Source: Plasmodium brasilianum
Lineage: Eukaryota > Apicomplexa > Aconoidasida > Haemosporida > Plasmodiidae
Assembly (NCBI RefSeq): GCF_023973825.1
Contig: NC_090122.1
Coordinates: forward strand, 496,001-560,000
Direction of reading: 5' to 3'
DNA: 64,000 nucleotides
Part shown: one piece after another, positions 23,088 to 34,654 of the stretch
Layout: each line of letters begins with the position of its first letter
Position numbering within the stretch: position 1 is the stretch's first letter
Notes under the pieces: model-generated
Database searches by the model: none
What the model saw: the letters and a program-made list of their open reading frames with translations, nothing else
What the model was told of the DNA's origin: nothing
Made by a program: the position numbers and the translations under genes

Positions 23088-23528
23088 CATAATAAATTAA
23101 AATAAAAAATGAAAATAAAATAAGAATAAAATAAAAACATCGACAAGATCGAATTCTTTTTGATGCACTATACAGCCTATTCAAAATGATAAATAAAACA
23201 AGCAAAAAAATTGCAACTGCCAAAAATTAAAGATGAGCATGTATTGCATTATTTAAAGGTGGACGTCTACAAATAATATAACCAATAGAGTACATTATGC
23301 TAGATAAATTTATAAATTTATGTATGTATATCTATGCATATGCATTCTTACTTGTATATTTCTTATATATATGTGCACGTTAAAATGGAGAAAAAAAAAA
23401 TATAAATTATAAAATAAATAATATATAGAATAAAAAAAAGGAAAGCATGTGTGTTTGAATGGTTGTACGAATGGACGCACGAATGGACATTTGCATACAC
23501 AAGTTTTACCCCTTCCTCCTCGTTCTCC
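22263..23528. other. Convergent intergenic region with GC-richer island
   Basis: The stretch 22430-22650 is clearly richer in G+C than its surroundings, and a shorter patch lies at 22800-22865. A poly(dA) run of about 33 bases is at 23053-23085. No established gene is recognised; a possible very small minus-strand gene is discussed in the findings. Confidence 0.5.
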
Positions 23529-25883
23529 TCAGTCAAAAGCAAATTTATCCTTTAAAGAATTGTATGCATTGTAAATGAAGGCGGAAGAGTGCAGGGTGTT
23601 AGACATAGAATGTGGACTCTTATTAATATAGGATGTTATTCCTATGCTATAAAAACTGAAGTAATTTTTATATAAAAATAAATAAAAAAGAAAGAAAATA
23701 GAAAACGTAGAAAAAAAATAAGCAACGAATATTTCATTAGTAGTATGAAAATACTTGGATGTATAATAACTCGTATATAAAAAAAACAATAAAAGTATGT
23801 AATAATAATATAAAATGAAATGTAATAAAAATAAACAAAATTTTCTATTATATTTATAATGAAGGTAATCAGAGCTTATTTTTTGATGCTTAATAGTATA
23901 TACAATAGCCTTTGTTTCAAGGGAAATAATAAATAGTAAGGTCGAAAATAAAATAACATGATCCGAATAATCAAATATATGCATATATTCTTCATTCTTT
24001 AAATAATTAAATTTTAAAATTATATATTCAATTATAGATGGAATATAGTATAAAATAAATAAACGATATATAATTATTAGGAAATAAATAAAAAATCTAC
24101 GAAAGTGAACAAGTGTAATAGGAAATGGGGAAAATACTACATGAATACAACCAATAAATATTACTATATAAAGAAATATACCCTTATAATAATATCTTAA
24201 TATATTACTTATCAGTTCATTATAAATATAACATGGGGTATCAAGAAAATCATCTTGAAAAAAATAAAAGGGAATTTTTTTTAAATTTCTTATATAATTT
24301 TTTGAGCACATATTTAACTCTTTTAATGCGTTTATTGTTTTTATTTTTTTCCTTATCTTGCTGAAAAAAGTGTTACACTTACTAAAATTTTTTATATTCA
24401 TCACTCTGTGATACATGTCGTAATACTGCTCGTAACCTATATCACTCAGAAATATTTCATCCGTCTTTGTTTCGCTAACATTTTCACGTATGCCTTTTCC
24501 ACTTACATTTCCTCTTACGTTTCCATTTCCACCTATTTCACCTGTACCTTTGTTTTGCCACTTCGCATAGTTTCTTACAATTCCTCTCTCTGTGCATATA
24601 TCCATATACAAATTATGCAACATATGAAGAAGCTTCTCATCATTTAGGTACTTATTTATATGATTTATAAAAAGCGTTATGTCCTTTTTGTTCTGTAACA
24701 TCGTTTCGTCCAAAATTTCCCTGTCGTTCTTTCTTTTTAAATAGGGAAATTTATCATCAAAATTTGGAGAAAAAAAACTTTCTCCATCTGTGTCTTTGGT
24801 AAGATATCTAAAGTCGTGATAGTAACAAATATCATTAAGGTAAAGATAAAATACATATTCAACACTTATATAATACTTTTTATAAAAATTATTCTTAGTT
24901 AGTATAAAATTATAATATAAATATTTAGTTACTGCTTGATTATTATTCTTAACATAATTTTTCATAACAAATTTGGTAGCAGCATAATTGTTATCATTAT
25001 CATGTTCATGTTCATCATCATCATCATCAGCATCAGCACCATCATCATAATTAGGATCTCTCAAAAAAAAAGCATTCTTTATTTCATTATAAAAAAAAGT
25101 TAAAATTTTAAGAAAACATTTCTGAAATCTTGAAATAATATGATAAAAATCGCTATATAAAAAAAAAGTTTTTTTTTTATTTAAACAAATAAATATCTTA
25201 ATACCTCTGTTATTTTTCTTAATTTTGTTTTTTGTCTTTTTGTAATGTTTATCCCTTGTAAAGTAGTATTTGAACCTTACATTATGATATATACTATCAT
25301 TACTACCATGAATTAACTTGTCTGTATTATCATAAAATAATTTATTATTAACTTCATTCTCCTCTGAATAATCTGTACTATATATACATGATGATACATC
25401 CTTTATGTTGTTAAGTAGTTCATGCAAATGTTTTTCTCGTACTTGGAAAAGTTTAAAACTAAAATTAAAAGATCCTATTAATAGAACAAAAAAATATATG
25501 ACGAATAAAAATAACTGAAACAGAATAATACTCCTAGAGCTTATTATAATATTTTCTGCACCCTGTTCTATTTGTTCTCTACTCCCACTATCTTCTTCCT
25601 CTTCTATTTTGCTGCTTTTTTTTCCATACAAATAATTTGTATCATCACGTTTGTACTTATTATTGTTGCTTTCATAAATATAGCTACAGTCGTAGTTATT
25701 GCTGTAATTGTTAATATAACCGTTGCCATAACTGTTGCTATATATATTGCTATAAATATTGCTATAAATATCGCTACATATATTTCTATAATTGTTTCTA
25801 TTTTTACCGCTATTATTTTTATTGTTATGTGCGCCTCTGTACTTTAAGCTTTTTCTGTTATCGGAATCTTCCTTCCCATCCAT
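23529..25883 (-). CDS. Conserved Plasmodium multi-pass membrane protein
   Basis: Single exon, 784 aa, family not recognised. The N-terminus (1-110) is hydrophilic and contains Asn/Tyr/Ser repeats of the type NIYS. One strong membrane span lies at about 118-140 (IILFQLFLFVIYFFVLLIGS). A long hydrophilic region follows (about 145-560), including an Asp-rich run and Gly-rich repeats. The C-terminal quarter holds five to seven membrane spans at about 567-588, 597-623, 642-663, 684-704 and 718-738. One N-terminal span, a large soluble loop and a C-terminal membrane bundle is the topology of GOLD-type seven-transmembrane proteins (Wntless/TMEM87/GPR107), but no diagnostic motif was seen. The upstream region carries a very long poly(dT) tract. 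Confidence 0.85.
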   Translation of the reverse strand: MDGKEDSDNRKSLKYRGAHNNKNNSGKNRNNYRNICSDIYSNIYSNIYSNSYGNGYINNYSNNYDCSYIYESNNNKYKRDDTNYLYGKKSSKIEEEEDSGSREQIEQGAENIIISSRSIILFQLFLFVIYFFVLLIGSFNFSFKLFQVREKHLHELLNNIKDVSSCIYSTDYSEENEVNNKLFYDNTDKLIHGSNDSIYHNVRFKYYFTRDKHYKKTKNKIKKNNRGIKIFICLNKKKTFFLYSDFYHIISRFQKCFLKILTFFYNEIKNAFFLRDPNYDDGADADDDDDEHEHDNDNNYAATKFVMKNYVKNNNQAVTKYLYYNFILTKNNFYKKYYISVEYVFYLYLNDICYYHDFRYLTKDTDGESFFSPNFDDKFPYLKRKNDREILDETMLQNKKDITLFINHINKYLNDEKLLHMLHNLYMDICTERGIVRNYAKWQNKGTGEIGGNGNVRGNVSGKGIRENVSETKTDEIFLSDIGYEQYYDMYHRVMNIKNFSKCNTFFSKIRKKIKTINALKELNMCSKNYIRNLKKIPFYFFQDDFLDTPCYIYNELISNILRYYYKGIFLYIVIFIGCIHVVFSPFPITLVHFRRFFIYFLIIIYRLFILYYIPSIIEYIILKFNYLKNEEYMHIFDYSDHVILFSTLLFIISLETKAIVYTIKHQKISSDYLHYKYNRKFCLFLLHFILYYYYILLLFFLYTSYYTSKYFHTTNEIFVAYFFSTFSIFFLFYLFLYKNYFSFYSIGITSYINKSPHSMSNTLHSSAFIYNAYNSLKDKFAFD

Positions 25884-26117
25884 AATGTTGCTTTTTTATA
25901 ATATTTTTTTAAAAAAAAAAGAATATATATTATTATATATACGAAGATGTAACGTACAATTACATCCATATAAATTCTTTTATAAAAGTATTTTAGTTTT
26001 ATTAGCTCTTTCTAATACGGATAACGCTTTCTTTGTCACCATTTTTTATCTTATATTCTATCTTTTTTTCTATCTTTTGTTTTTCTTTTTTTGCTTTTTT
26101 CTTTTTTTGCTTTTTTC

Positions 26118-26212
<95 letters not shown>

Positions 26213-28341
26213 ATCATATGTATCACGGAACGATTATTAGGACATCACAAAATGCTTAAATCCAGGCTTGAACAAATACGTCAGAACACAAATATGTATA
26301 AGTCCGTTAATAATTCGTAGCAACAAATCCTAACATACATATGATATGTGCAGTGATACCCTCCTTGTTAATAACTGATAAGCGATCTGTAGGAATAACA
26401 TTGTATATATAAATTCGTGAAGTACGGTGAAACTAGGAAAGGACGCAAAAAAAGGGAAAGTAAAGAAGCGAAAAAAAAGTAAAAGAACAAGCAAAAGAAA
26501 GGAAAAAAAAATAAATTAATGTTCTCGCTATTCAATCATTAATATTGGTTCGTTTTTTATCATTTTTAAGCGTTTCTTTCTAAATTTCTAACATTTATAT
26601 ATTTTCACATTTTTAAATTTTCATTTTTTCATTTTTTTATATTTTCATATTTTCATATTTTCTTATTTTTATTTTTTTGTTTTTTCGCAATTTTAATTTT
26701 TTTTTTTTTTTTTTTTTATATATAAATTTCTTATGACATGATATGGCAAGAATGCAGGAGAGGAAGTTAGAAGATCTATAAAAAATCATTATTTTTCCAT
26801 AATGTTTCTAAGACATAATTATAAAAATTGTCACATTCTCTTGTTGCTCAAGATGCACATAAAATTGCATATTCTCGCCTATATAAAGTATACATATTTT
26901 TTTTATGTGTATCATTGGTAAATTTTTATGTATCAGATTGTCCACGCGTTCTAATTCATATTTTTAATGAACATTGTTTTATTCCTTTTCTTTTTCATCA
27001 TCATCTGCAATTTAACTTATTTGTCTCGTAAAGTAATTTTCTTTTTTTTTTTTTATCAATTTTCTGCTTTTTAAATTTTCTACTTTGTATTAGATAATAA
27101 GTCCATCAAAAAAAAGAAAAAGAACAAAGGAAACAAAAAAACAAAGAAATAAAGAAACATACAACAGAAGAAAAGGAATTCCTAATTTTGTAAAAGTAAT
27201 ACCGAATGTTTTTTTTTTTTTTTTCTAACTATTTACTGGAAATAGGTAAAATATAAACTGTTTACTGAAAAAATAAGGAGATTTGCAAAAGTTTAAATAT
27301 AAATGAGAATTAAAAATAAAATAAAAATTGATAAAAAAAGAGTTCTTAAGAGAAAAAAGAAGCACACATATACATATCTATATATATATATATATATATA
27401 TTAATATTTATATATTTATAAACATTTACATTTGTGCGAAGGGTAAATCAACTTAAACGAAGTATCTATAGAAAACAAGACATTTATGAATTAAATAATT
27501 CCAAGATAATTTACAAAAAATTGGGATAAAATATTTTATGCACTTATATACACATGTGGCATTAAAAACTACACATTTTATTAAAAGATAAGCTAAACTA
27601 TTAAAAAAGAGAAATGGAAAAAGTTCATAATAAAATTCAGTGGTTTTAAAAATAATAGGGAAATTATCGATCAATTTGTGCAAAAGGGTATGAAAGTATA
27701 AAAAGACATAAAAAAAATATTAAAAAAAAAAAAAAAAAAAAGGATAATAATACATAACAATCCTTCCCCCTCTCGCCATTTCCTTTCAAAAAGAATGTCT
27801 CTTTTAAAAAACCGTTTTAGCTGCGTTTTACTTTATATTCAGTTCTGTTGTGCATAAAAAATGATGAGTATAAATTCTGCAATATTTTCTGTGTACAATG
27901 GGAAAAAACTTTTTCTTTTTTTTACCGACTTCGTCTTTGTATCATTAAGAGAATAAAAGATTATCATTTCACGTCACAAGATGTAATTTCACAAAAATAT
28001 GTGCCTCTGCGCCCATGTATATGTATTATACGGTACACACATACATACAAACATACATACACATACATACGTCGTTTAATGTAAAGCCATAAAGGAAAAG
28101 AGTCTTTCAAAATTTCGTAATTTTGGCATGTTTCATTCTTAATTTTGTGGAGAATGAACCAAAGGGGGAGAAAAACAAAATAAAGGTACATATAAGGTAT
28201 ATAAGTGGTACATAAGTGCTACATATGTGTTATGGAAAAAAAAAAATTTTTCTTATCAATGCTAATACCCATATGTGCCTATTCACATAGCTGCAAAGGT
28301 AAACGTTTGGACGTTTCCACCAGGTAAGGCGGGCAAAAGCT
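25884..28341. other. Intergenic region with very long pyrimidine tract
   Basis: 26055-26205 is an almost pure pyrimidine tract ending in about 68 T. Other poly(dT) runs lie at 26698-26717 and 27210-27225. A (TA)n microsatellite is at 27380-27402 and a poly(dA) run at 27721-27740. A small open frame at 27453-27683 (-) is hydrophobic and unsupported. The segment 26790-27030 reads coding-like on either strand and is discussed in the findings. Confidence 0.5.
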
Positions 28342-29912
28342 CTAATTTTTGAGCTCTCCTGTATTATAAAATTTATTTTCGTGTATAGTCAATTTGGATG
28401 GTATAACGAGGTCCGAATGAAAGGACTGAATTTCTTTTAGAAAAATATATCTTAGCTGAGTCTCAGATAATATCATCCAGTCATCGAAAGGAAGTATAAT
28501 TTTTTCTGTAGAAAATTTTTCTAAATGTTTTTTTCTCACGTCTTTTAAATATGGGTGACTCAAAGCATTATCTATGGTAATTCTTTTTTTTGCATTAAAC
28601 CTTAACATAGATTCTAGCAAATCAATTCCTTCCTCAGATATAGAAGGAAATTTATTTTTTAAGTCAATACCTTCTCGAGGAGGGAATAACTTAATATATT
28701 TAATGACTTCGTCTTTATTAATACTTTTCAAATCATCTTCTGTTGGGGTACCTATTACATTAAAAATAACATTTAACTGATCTCTGTTACTTTTTTCATG
28801 TACTTTTTTAGAATTGTGATCAGGTGACAAAGGAAAACAAGACGATCCAGGAAATAAGGGGAAACGGTTCGTTGGATTGTTTATATGACATTTCATCATA
28901 TTTAATAACTCTGCAAATATGCATCCAGTTGACCATATATCAATAGATTTTGTGTAATTTTCTTGAAGTAAAATGAGTTCAGGTGCTCTATACCATCTTG
29001 TAACTACATGGCTCGTTAACTGTTTTTTTAAATTTTTGTTATGAGGACCTGGCTCTTCATTTTCTTCTTTTTCTTCTACATCTTTAACGATATGGATGTC
29101 TTGCTCATAATTTATTGTTCTAGCTAGTCCAAAATCACATATCTTAACTGAGCAGTCTTGATTCAATAAACAGTTAGCTGGTTTTAAATCCCTATGTATA
29201 ATACCTGACTCGTGAATATATTTTTCTCCTAATAACAAATTGTATAAAATAGTTTTTACATGTTCTTCTGTTAAATATATGGGTGTTTTAAATAATTTCT
29301 TTAAATCAGAATCTGCTATTTCTAAGACTATATATAACTCGTCAAATTTTAATAAATCTTCAGGTACTACCAAATCGCAGAGTCTTATAACATAATCACT
29401 ATTCAATCTATTTAATATAGTTATTTCTCTTAATATTCTTTTACAATCTATTAGATCTTCAAACATTCTGTTTACCTTCTTAATAGCTACATTCTTATTT
29501 GTATTTTTATCATATGCTAAATATACGTAACCATAAGAACCACGTCCTATCAAATGTTTAATTTCATAATTATCAGGAACTCGCACATTTTTTATAATAG
29601 CCTCTTTTATATTTATTTTCTCTTCTTTACCTTTTCCATTTTTGTTCTCATAATTATCGCTTCTTTTTTTTTTTTTTCAACGACGCTGCATTGCTTTGCA
29701 ACATTATTCGTTTCGTTTTCTTCTGACTCATTCTTATTCTTAAATTCGCACATTACCTCTTCCTTTTCTTCTCTCTCTTCTCCATTACCAGAAATATTTT
29801 TCTTTTTCAGTGTTGACGTTTTAGTAGAAGTGCTTTTTTTCTTCAAGTTTTTTTCCTCCGAATCGACAGTATAACACTCCTTCTTTTTTTTCAGCATTTT
29901 AGGGATATACAC
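28342..29912 (-). CDS. MAP2: Mitogen-activated protein kinase 2 (MAP2), frame broken at an A14 run
   Basis: The kinase domain is complete and open from 29676 down to the stop at 28342. It has the glycine loop GRGSYGYVYLAY, VAIKK, the catalytic loop HRDLKPANCLL, DFGLAR, and WYRAPE with an insert before the activation site. The activation motif is TSH, not TXY, as described for Pfmap-2. No ATG exists in this frame. A second frame, 29912 down to 29613, encodes a charged N-terminal extension starting MYIPKMLKKKK. The two frames meet at a homopolymer (29664-29677), where the kinase frame has an immediate upstream stop. A run one base longer would fuse them into about 520 aa, close to the 508 aa of Pfmap-2. 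I therefore annotate one gene with a probable sequencing indel. The kinase is known to be needed for male gamete formation. Confidence 0.9.
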
Positions 29913-31251
29913 TCATTTAGGGGAAAAACAGGAAAATAGCGGAAAATGAAAAAAAACGGGAGAAAAAATGAGCCAAATGATACGTGATAAGATATCTGAA
30001 ATGACAGGCGGTAATATGGTCAAAATAACGGGCTACAAAATAAGAGACAAATAAACGAAGAGAAAAGTAACGAAGTGAAAGGACAAACTGGTAAGAGGTA
30101 AAATGATTGTGATTGTACCCTCGAAGCAGTAACTTTGGGAAGAAAAAAAAAATTGCTATGTTAATAAAAAGTTTAATTTTTTGTTAGTTTTCTCATTTCT
30201 TATATATTTGCATTTCTCTATATAGATTATTCTAAGGGTGTACACATAGCATTTTTTCATAAGAATAGCTTTTTCTAAAAGTAATAATTTGTTATTTATC
30301 AATATAAAAGGAAAATAAAAAAAATAAAAAAATTCATTAAAAAGTTCATTAGAATATACAATAAAAAATTATTTCACAAAAAATAATATAAATATAATGC
30401 ACATTTTATTTTACTCGTAAGGCGAAATTCGTCAGTTCATTATATACATATGTATTTTTATAAGACAAATGTGGAAGTTAATAAAAACTAACATTTAGTA
30501 CAATTACAAGAAATAGAGATATTAAATATGCATACAAACATATTAAAAGAGAAGAAGTTAATAGCATTCAAGTATTTCAAAACAGGTAAAAGCTTCTGAA
30601 AGTAGGAATGTAAAAATGAGTAATTTTATGTGAATTATGCTTTACACGGGGAAAAGATAAATAATTAATCCCCCATTATTTGAGCATTTTCCACAATTTT
30701 GTGCAATTTTGTTGTGAAAGGGGAATAATGTGTGCTCATAGAGCTATATAAACAGTACATTTGTATATGTACATATTTATATACATGTACAAATACGTAT
30801 ATTTATTCATATTGTATATGTATCTATATATAAGGGCGTACCATTTTATATTAAGTAAAGAATATACAGGATGCCCACTTGAAATTTTCTTTCCTTGCTT
30901 ACCATAATTTAGAGAGGCGCTAATATATAGATATGCCGAGAAACAATGTCTTGTTTTCGAAAGAAAATTTATTTTTGTTCCCATTTAAGTAAAATTGCAT
31001 GTTCCTTGTATACGTTAGTTCCATTATTCTTTATTTTGCTTTTTTTTCGTTCATTTTTTGTACATTTCTTTCTCAAATTTTGTTCATTTTATTTTCTCAT
31101 TTTGTTCTGATTTTTTTCTCATCTTTTGTTGATTTTTTTCTCATCTTTTGTTGATTTTTTTCTCATCTTTTGTTGATTTTTTTCTCATCTTTTGTTGATT
31201 TTTTTCTCATCTTTTGTTGATTTTTTTCTCATCTTTTGTTGATTTTTTTTT
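29913..31251. other. Intergenic region upstream of MAP2
   Basis: No confident gene. GC-richer short patches at 30590-30620 and 30870-30990 have splice-like signals on both strands but no consistent frame. The 22-bp array at 31108-31250 is listed separately. Confidence 0.45.
31108..31250 (+). repeat. 22-bp tandem repeat (GATTTTTTTCTCATCTTTTGTT), about seven copies
   Basis: Nearly perfect array. It begins directly after the predicted stop codon of the minus-strand spliced gene at 31252-32265, and so would lie in its 3' UTR. Confidence 0.93.
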
Positions 31252-32265
31252 TCATATTTTGATAATTTCTTTTTCATTTTTCGTTGATTTTTTTTTCATT
31301 CTTCTGTTTATCTTTTTTTTAAAAGGACAACTAAGCATTTGATGTTGTTCTGTAAATGAATCCTTGTAAATGCTAGAGCTTTGATGTGTGAGCATTGTGA
31401 AATGTAATAAGTAAGATAAACGATTTATACATTCACGCACCTTTTTCTCATTTATATATTTATAATATCCAACTATATAGGTTGTTATACTAATCAAAAC
31501 ATACTTTCCGTTTACACAATTCGGTAAGAAATTGTTATCTAAGTGTAGATAGAAGTGTTTTCATTATACAAAGTATATTTAAAAAATATTTATATCAAGC
31601 ACGGTTATAATTAAAACTTGGAAAATAAATAAACATTTTGTTTATACGTGTGTAATATTATTGCTTGTTCATACTTTACAGTGCACATCTCACATTTTAC
31701 ATGTCAAATTTTTTATTATCTACGATTCACTTATAGTTATAGCATTGGAGTTACGTTTCGCTGCCCCATTAATTGTGTCAACAACTAGGTCGTGCGTTGT
31801 AATATCCGAGCTTGTAGGTATATAAATACATGCTGGTACATACATATATATATAGGCACATATGTAACGTTTTTTCGTGGTATATTTCTGTTTGTCCATA
31901 TAAAAACATCCTTCGCATTGACTAGAATGAAAAAAGTTATATTAGACAAGGGGAATAAGTATCCTCCTGATTTTGTAAAATTGATATATAAAAGGACGAA
32001 ATAAACCAAGACCAAAAAAAAAAAAAAAAAAAAAGACTTTAATAAAACAGTAGCAATAGAAGTAATCCTTTTTCTCATTACTGTAACATAGTATCAACGA
32101 ACAATAGGTGAAAAAAATTACCCTAGCTTTTTTACATAAACGAATTATCTGATTGGTATCAGCTTGACGTTGTTGCTGTGCCCTTGTGTAAACAATATAA
32201 GGGATTTTCTAATGCTTTGCATTTGAAGAAGGAAAATTGCTTTATTTACACAAAAGAGAGCGCAT
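31252..32265 (-). CDS. Candidate five-exon gene, unknown function
   Basis: Assembled by eye on the minus strand. Exons are 32252-32265, 32122-32182, 31869-31921, 31755-31810 and 31252-31538. Junction phases are 2, 0, 2 and 1 and all agree, giving about 156 aa. Inner exons read QQQRQADTNQIIRLCKKAR, SMRRMFLYGQTEIYHEK and SDITTHDLVVDTINGAAK. The last exon opens with HNNFLPNCVNGKYV and continues for about 95 codons. Exons 2 and 4 have about 40-48% G+C, far above the flanking introns. All introns are GT-AG; donors include GTAATT and GTAACT, and the first (GTGTAA) is weak. An alternative start of exon 2 at 32208 (phase 0) would need a different first exon. I do not recognise a family; the first half looks like a polar helix. 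Confidence 0.5.
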
Positions 32266-33279
32266 ATTTATTTCGTTTTTAAATACTAATATAGAAACGA
32301 ATGCACATTTTCGAAAAAAATAATGTTTTCCTTTAAAAAATTGTTAACGTGTTATACTAAAGTAAGTATATGGTTTTGCTATTATTTACCGGTTAGTTAC
32401 TTTGGAACAATATATTTACCTTCGATAACGCTTTTTTTTATTTTTGGGATAAAAAAAAAAAACAATGCCGCGCGTAATGAAGATTAAGTTTATCCATTAA
32501 CTTTGTAACGTTTTAACTTTTTTTTTTTTTTTATCCTACTATCCCTCTCTCTATCTCTATCTCTAAATTTATAACATTTGAGATGAATTTATAATCTTTG
32601 AAAAAAGGAAAAAAAAAAAAAAAATTCTTATGTTACCCCTACATTTCATTCTTTAAAAGACAGCATCAAGTTTCAAGTTATATCCGTCCTCTAGTGTATA
32701 CAGTATGTATTATTTTTTCTTCTTTTAGATTTACAAAAATGATAACAGAATATATATTTTTCAAAAATAAAAAGTAAGAAAGTTTTTTTTTTTTTTTTAT
32801 TTATTTATTTTTTTTAAATACTTTATATTACCACAAGAAGAGAAATGCTTGCTGTTTTCAAATTTCGTAAGAGACGATAGAGATGCGTGTTAATGGAAAA
32901 GAAAAAATGTGCTTAATGAGTAGATAATTCTGCGCAAAATACTGTCAATATGTAGTAGTAAAATTAAAGCAGCCCAAGGCACATATATTAACTCACTGTC
33001 ATTGCACATGTGCATTTTCGTATACCTGATGACGTGTTAACATAATTCGCATATACACATCCTCTCAAGTTCTCATAAACTCGTGTACGCATATATACAT
33101 ACATACATATATACACACATACATATGCACGTACACACATGCATACATACCCGCATATACGCATGTAAAAATATAATTGCGAATTTTCCAGTTCATACTA
33201 ACCCCAGCACCCTTAGCAGCAAATACAAAAAAAACCAAGTACCTCAAAAAACTTTCCATAAGAAATATACGATAATAGA
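32266..33279. other. Divergent intergenic region
   Basis: Poly(dA)/poly(dT) runs (for example 32518-32532, 32610-32624, 32785-32798) and a CTCTCTATCTCTATCTCTA patch at 32545-32565. ATACATAC microsatellite is at 33090-33160. It should hold the promoters of the minus-strand candidate gene and of the Tctex1 gene. Confidence 0.5.
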
Positions 33280-34137
33280 ATGGAAACAAGCATCAAAAGC
33301 AACATAAAAAATACTGAGGTTAATGAAAATGAAAAAAGTAGCAAGGAAGAGAATAAGGTAAATATGGAAGGCTTTCGTTTTTTCGCAAATACATGTGAAG
33401 AAAAATTAAAAGTCTTTTTAGAGAATTTTTTTTGTAATAAAAGCCGCGAAGAGTTACACTATGTAGAAGAAAAACAGGACAAGCTAAACCATGGAACTGC
33501 TTATGATAATAGTAGTAGTAGCAAAAATAATAGTAACAGTTTTCTTGACAGTAACGATATTTGTGCAGATAATGACTCTTCAAAAGAAAATGAAGACAAC
33601 AATTTTGAAAAAAATAAACTTAGTAAAAGCAACTACGATAAAATAGCTATCAATTTGGCGGATGAGGTCGAACAATTTATGAAGTCCTTCGTCAATGAAA
33701 GGTACAAAATTGTTGTGCAGGCGATTATTGGGGAAAACAAAAAACAGGGGGTAAAATAAAAATATAAAAAAAAATAAATGCATAAATAAATGCATAAATA
33801 AATGCATAAATAAATGCATAAATAAATGCATAAATAAATACATAAATAAATACATAAATAAATACCTAGAAGGTGAAACCTTTCTTTTTTAATAATACAC
33901 GTGTGCAAAAAAAAGGAGGTACAGTGAAATAAAAGCCTCTTTTCTATATCCATCACGAAGTTCTAATTGTAAATATCAAAAAATTTTCTTTTTTTTTTAT
34001 ATAAAATATACACTGCATAGGTACACATTGCTTCCAAATCGCTCTGGAATGTTGAAACGGACAATTACATTTCCGCAAAATATATCAACGATTTCATTTT
34101 TGTTACAATTATGGTCTTTCTTCTTTATAACGAGTAA
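33280..34137 (+). CDS. Tctex1-family dynein light chain (two exons)
   Basis: Exon 1 is 33280-33750 (157 codons) and exon 2 is 34021-34137. The junction is phase 0, with a GGG|GTAAAA donor and a GCATAG acceptor, giving 195 aa. The C-terminal ~95 residues match the Tctex1/DYNLT fold. A helix (ADEVEQFMKSFVNERYKIVV) leads into the strands AIIGENKKQG and VHIASKSLWNVETDNYISAK, and a final strand FIFVTIMVFLLYNE. The N-terminal ~100 residues are Asn/Ser/Lys-rich and not part of the domain. Tctex1 chains bind dynein intermediate chains or act in cargo attachment on microtubules or axonemes. Without exon 2 the domain would be truncated, which supports the splice. The intron contains a 12-bp tandem array. 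Confidence 0.85.
33773..33866 (+). repeat. 12-bp tandem repeat (ATAAATAAATGC) inside the Tctex1 intron
   Basis: About eight copies, the last three with ATAC in place of ATGC. It fills much of the 270-bp intron. Confidence 0.92.
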
Positions 34138-34333
34138 ACTGAACGAGGAATAAACATAAGAAAACGTACGAAATGAATGAACAGAAAAGATAAGGTACGA
34201 AAAGATAAAAAAAGAATAACACTTTTTTTGGTGAAATTATGGAACCTTTACTTTGTGTGTACCTTGCAAGTTCAGTTCAGTCATTTTTATTTTTTCTTCA
34301 TTTTCATCCGCTTTTTCTTTTTTTTTTTTTCCT

Positions 34334-34364
<31 letters not shown>

Positions 34365-34623
34365 TCCTTGATCCTCAACTTTGTGTTAATTTTCAAAACC
34401 ACTCGTAGGAACAACTTTTCCTTAATTAACAACATAAAATCAAAGATAAAAAAAAAAAAAAATTAAGGATGAAATTAAAAATAATAAAATAAAAAAAAAA
34501 ATCTTTAAAAAGGTCAAAGTAAAAAAGAACATTTAAATCCTTTTTTTTTTTTTTTTTAAATATAAATGGGTGTAAAAAGTTAGCTTTAAAAAAAAAAAAA
34601 AAAATCTTAATTCTCTTGAGCCA

Positions 34624-34654
<31 letters not shown>

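Noticed and set aside
26002..26226. Poly-Lys or poly-Phe protein over the long pyrimidine tract
   Set aside because: Pure homopolymer translation with no other support.
29584..29586. GTG as start codon of the MAP2 kinase frame
   Set aside because: GTG starts are not expected here and the frame continues upstream with kinase-like sequence; the A14 indel explains the missing start.
32145..32222. Minus-strand 25-aa frame starting MQSIRKSLILF
   Set aside because: It is out of frame with the better-supported exon 2 of the five-exon candidate and has no splice continuation.
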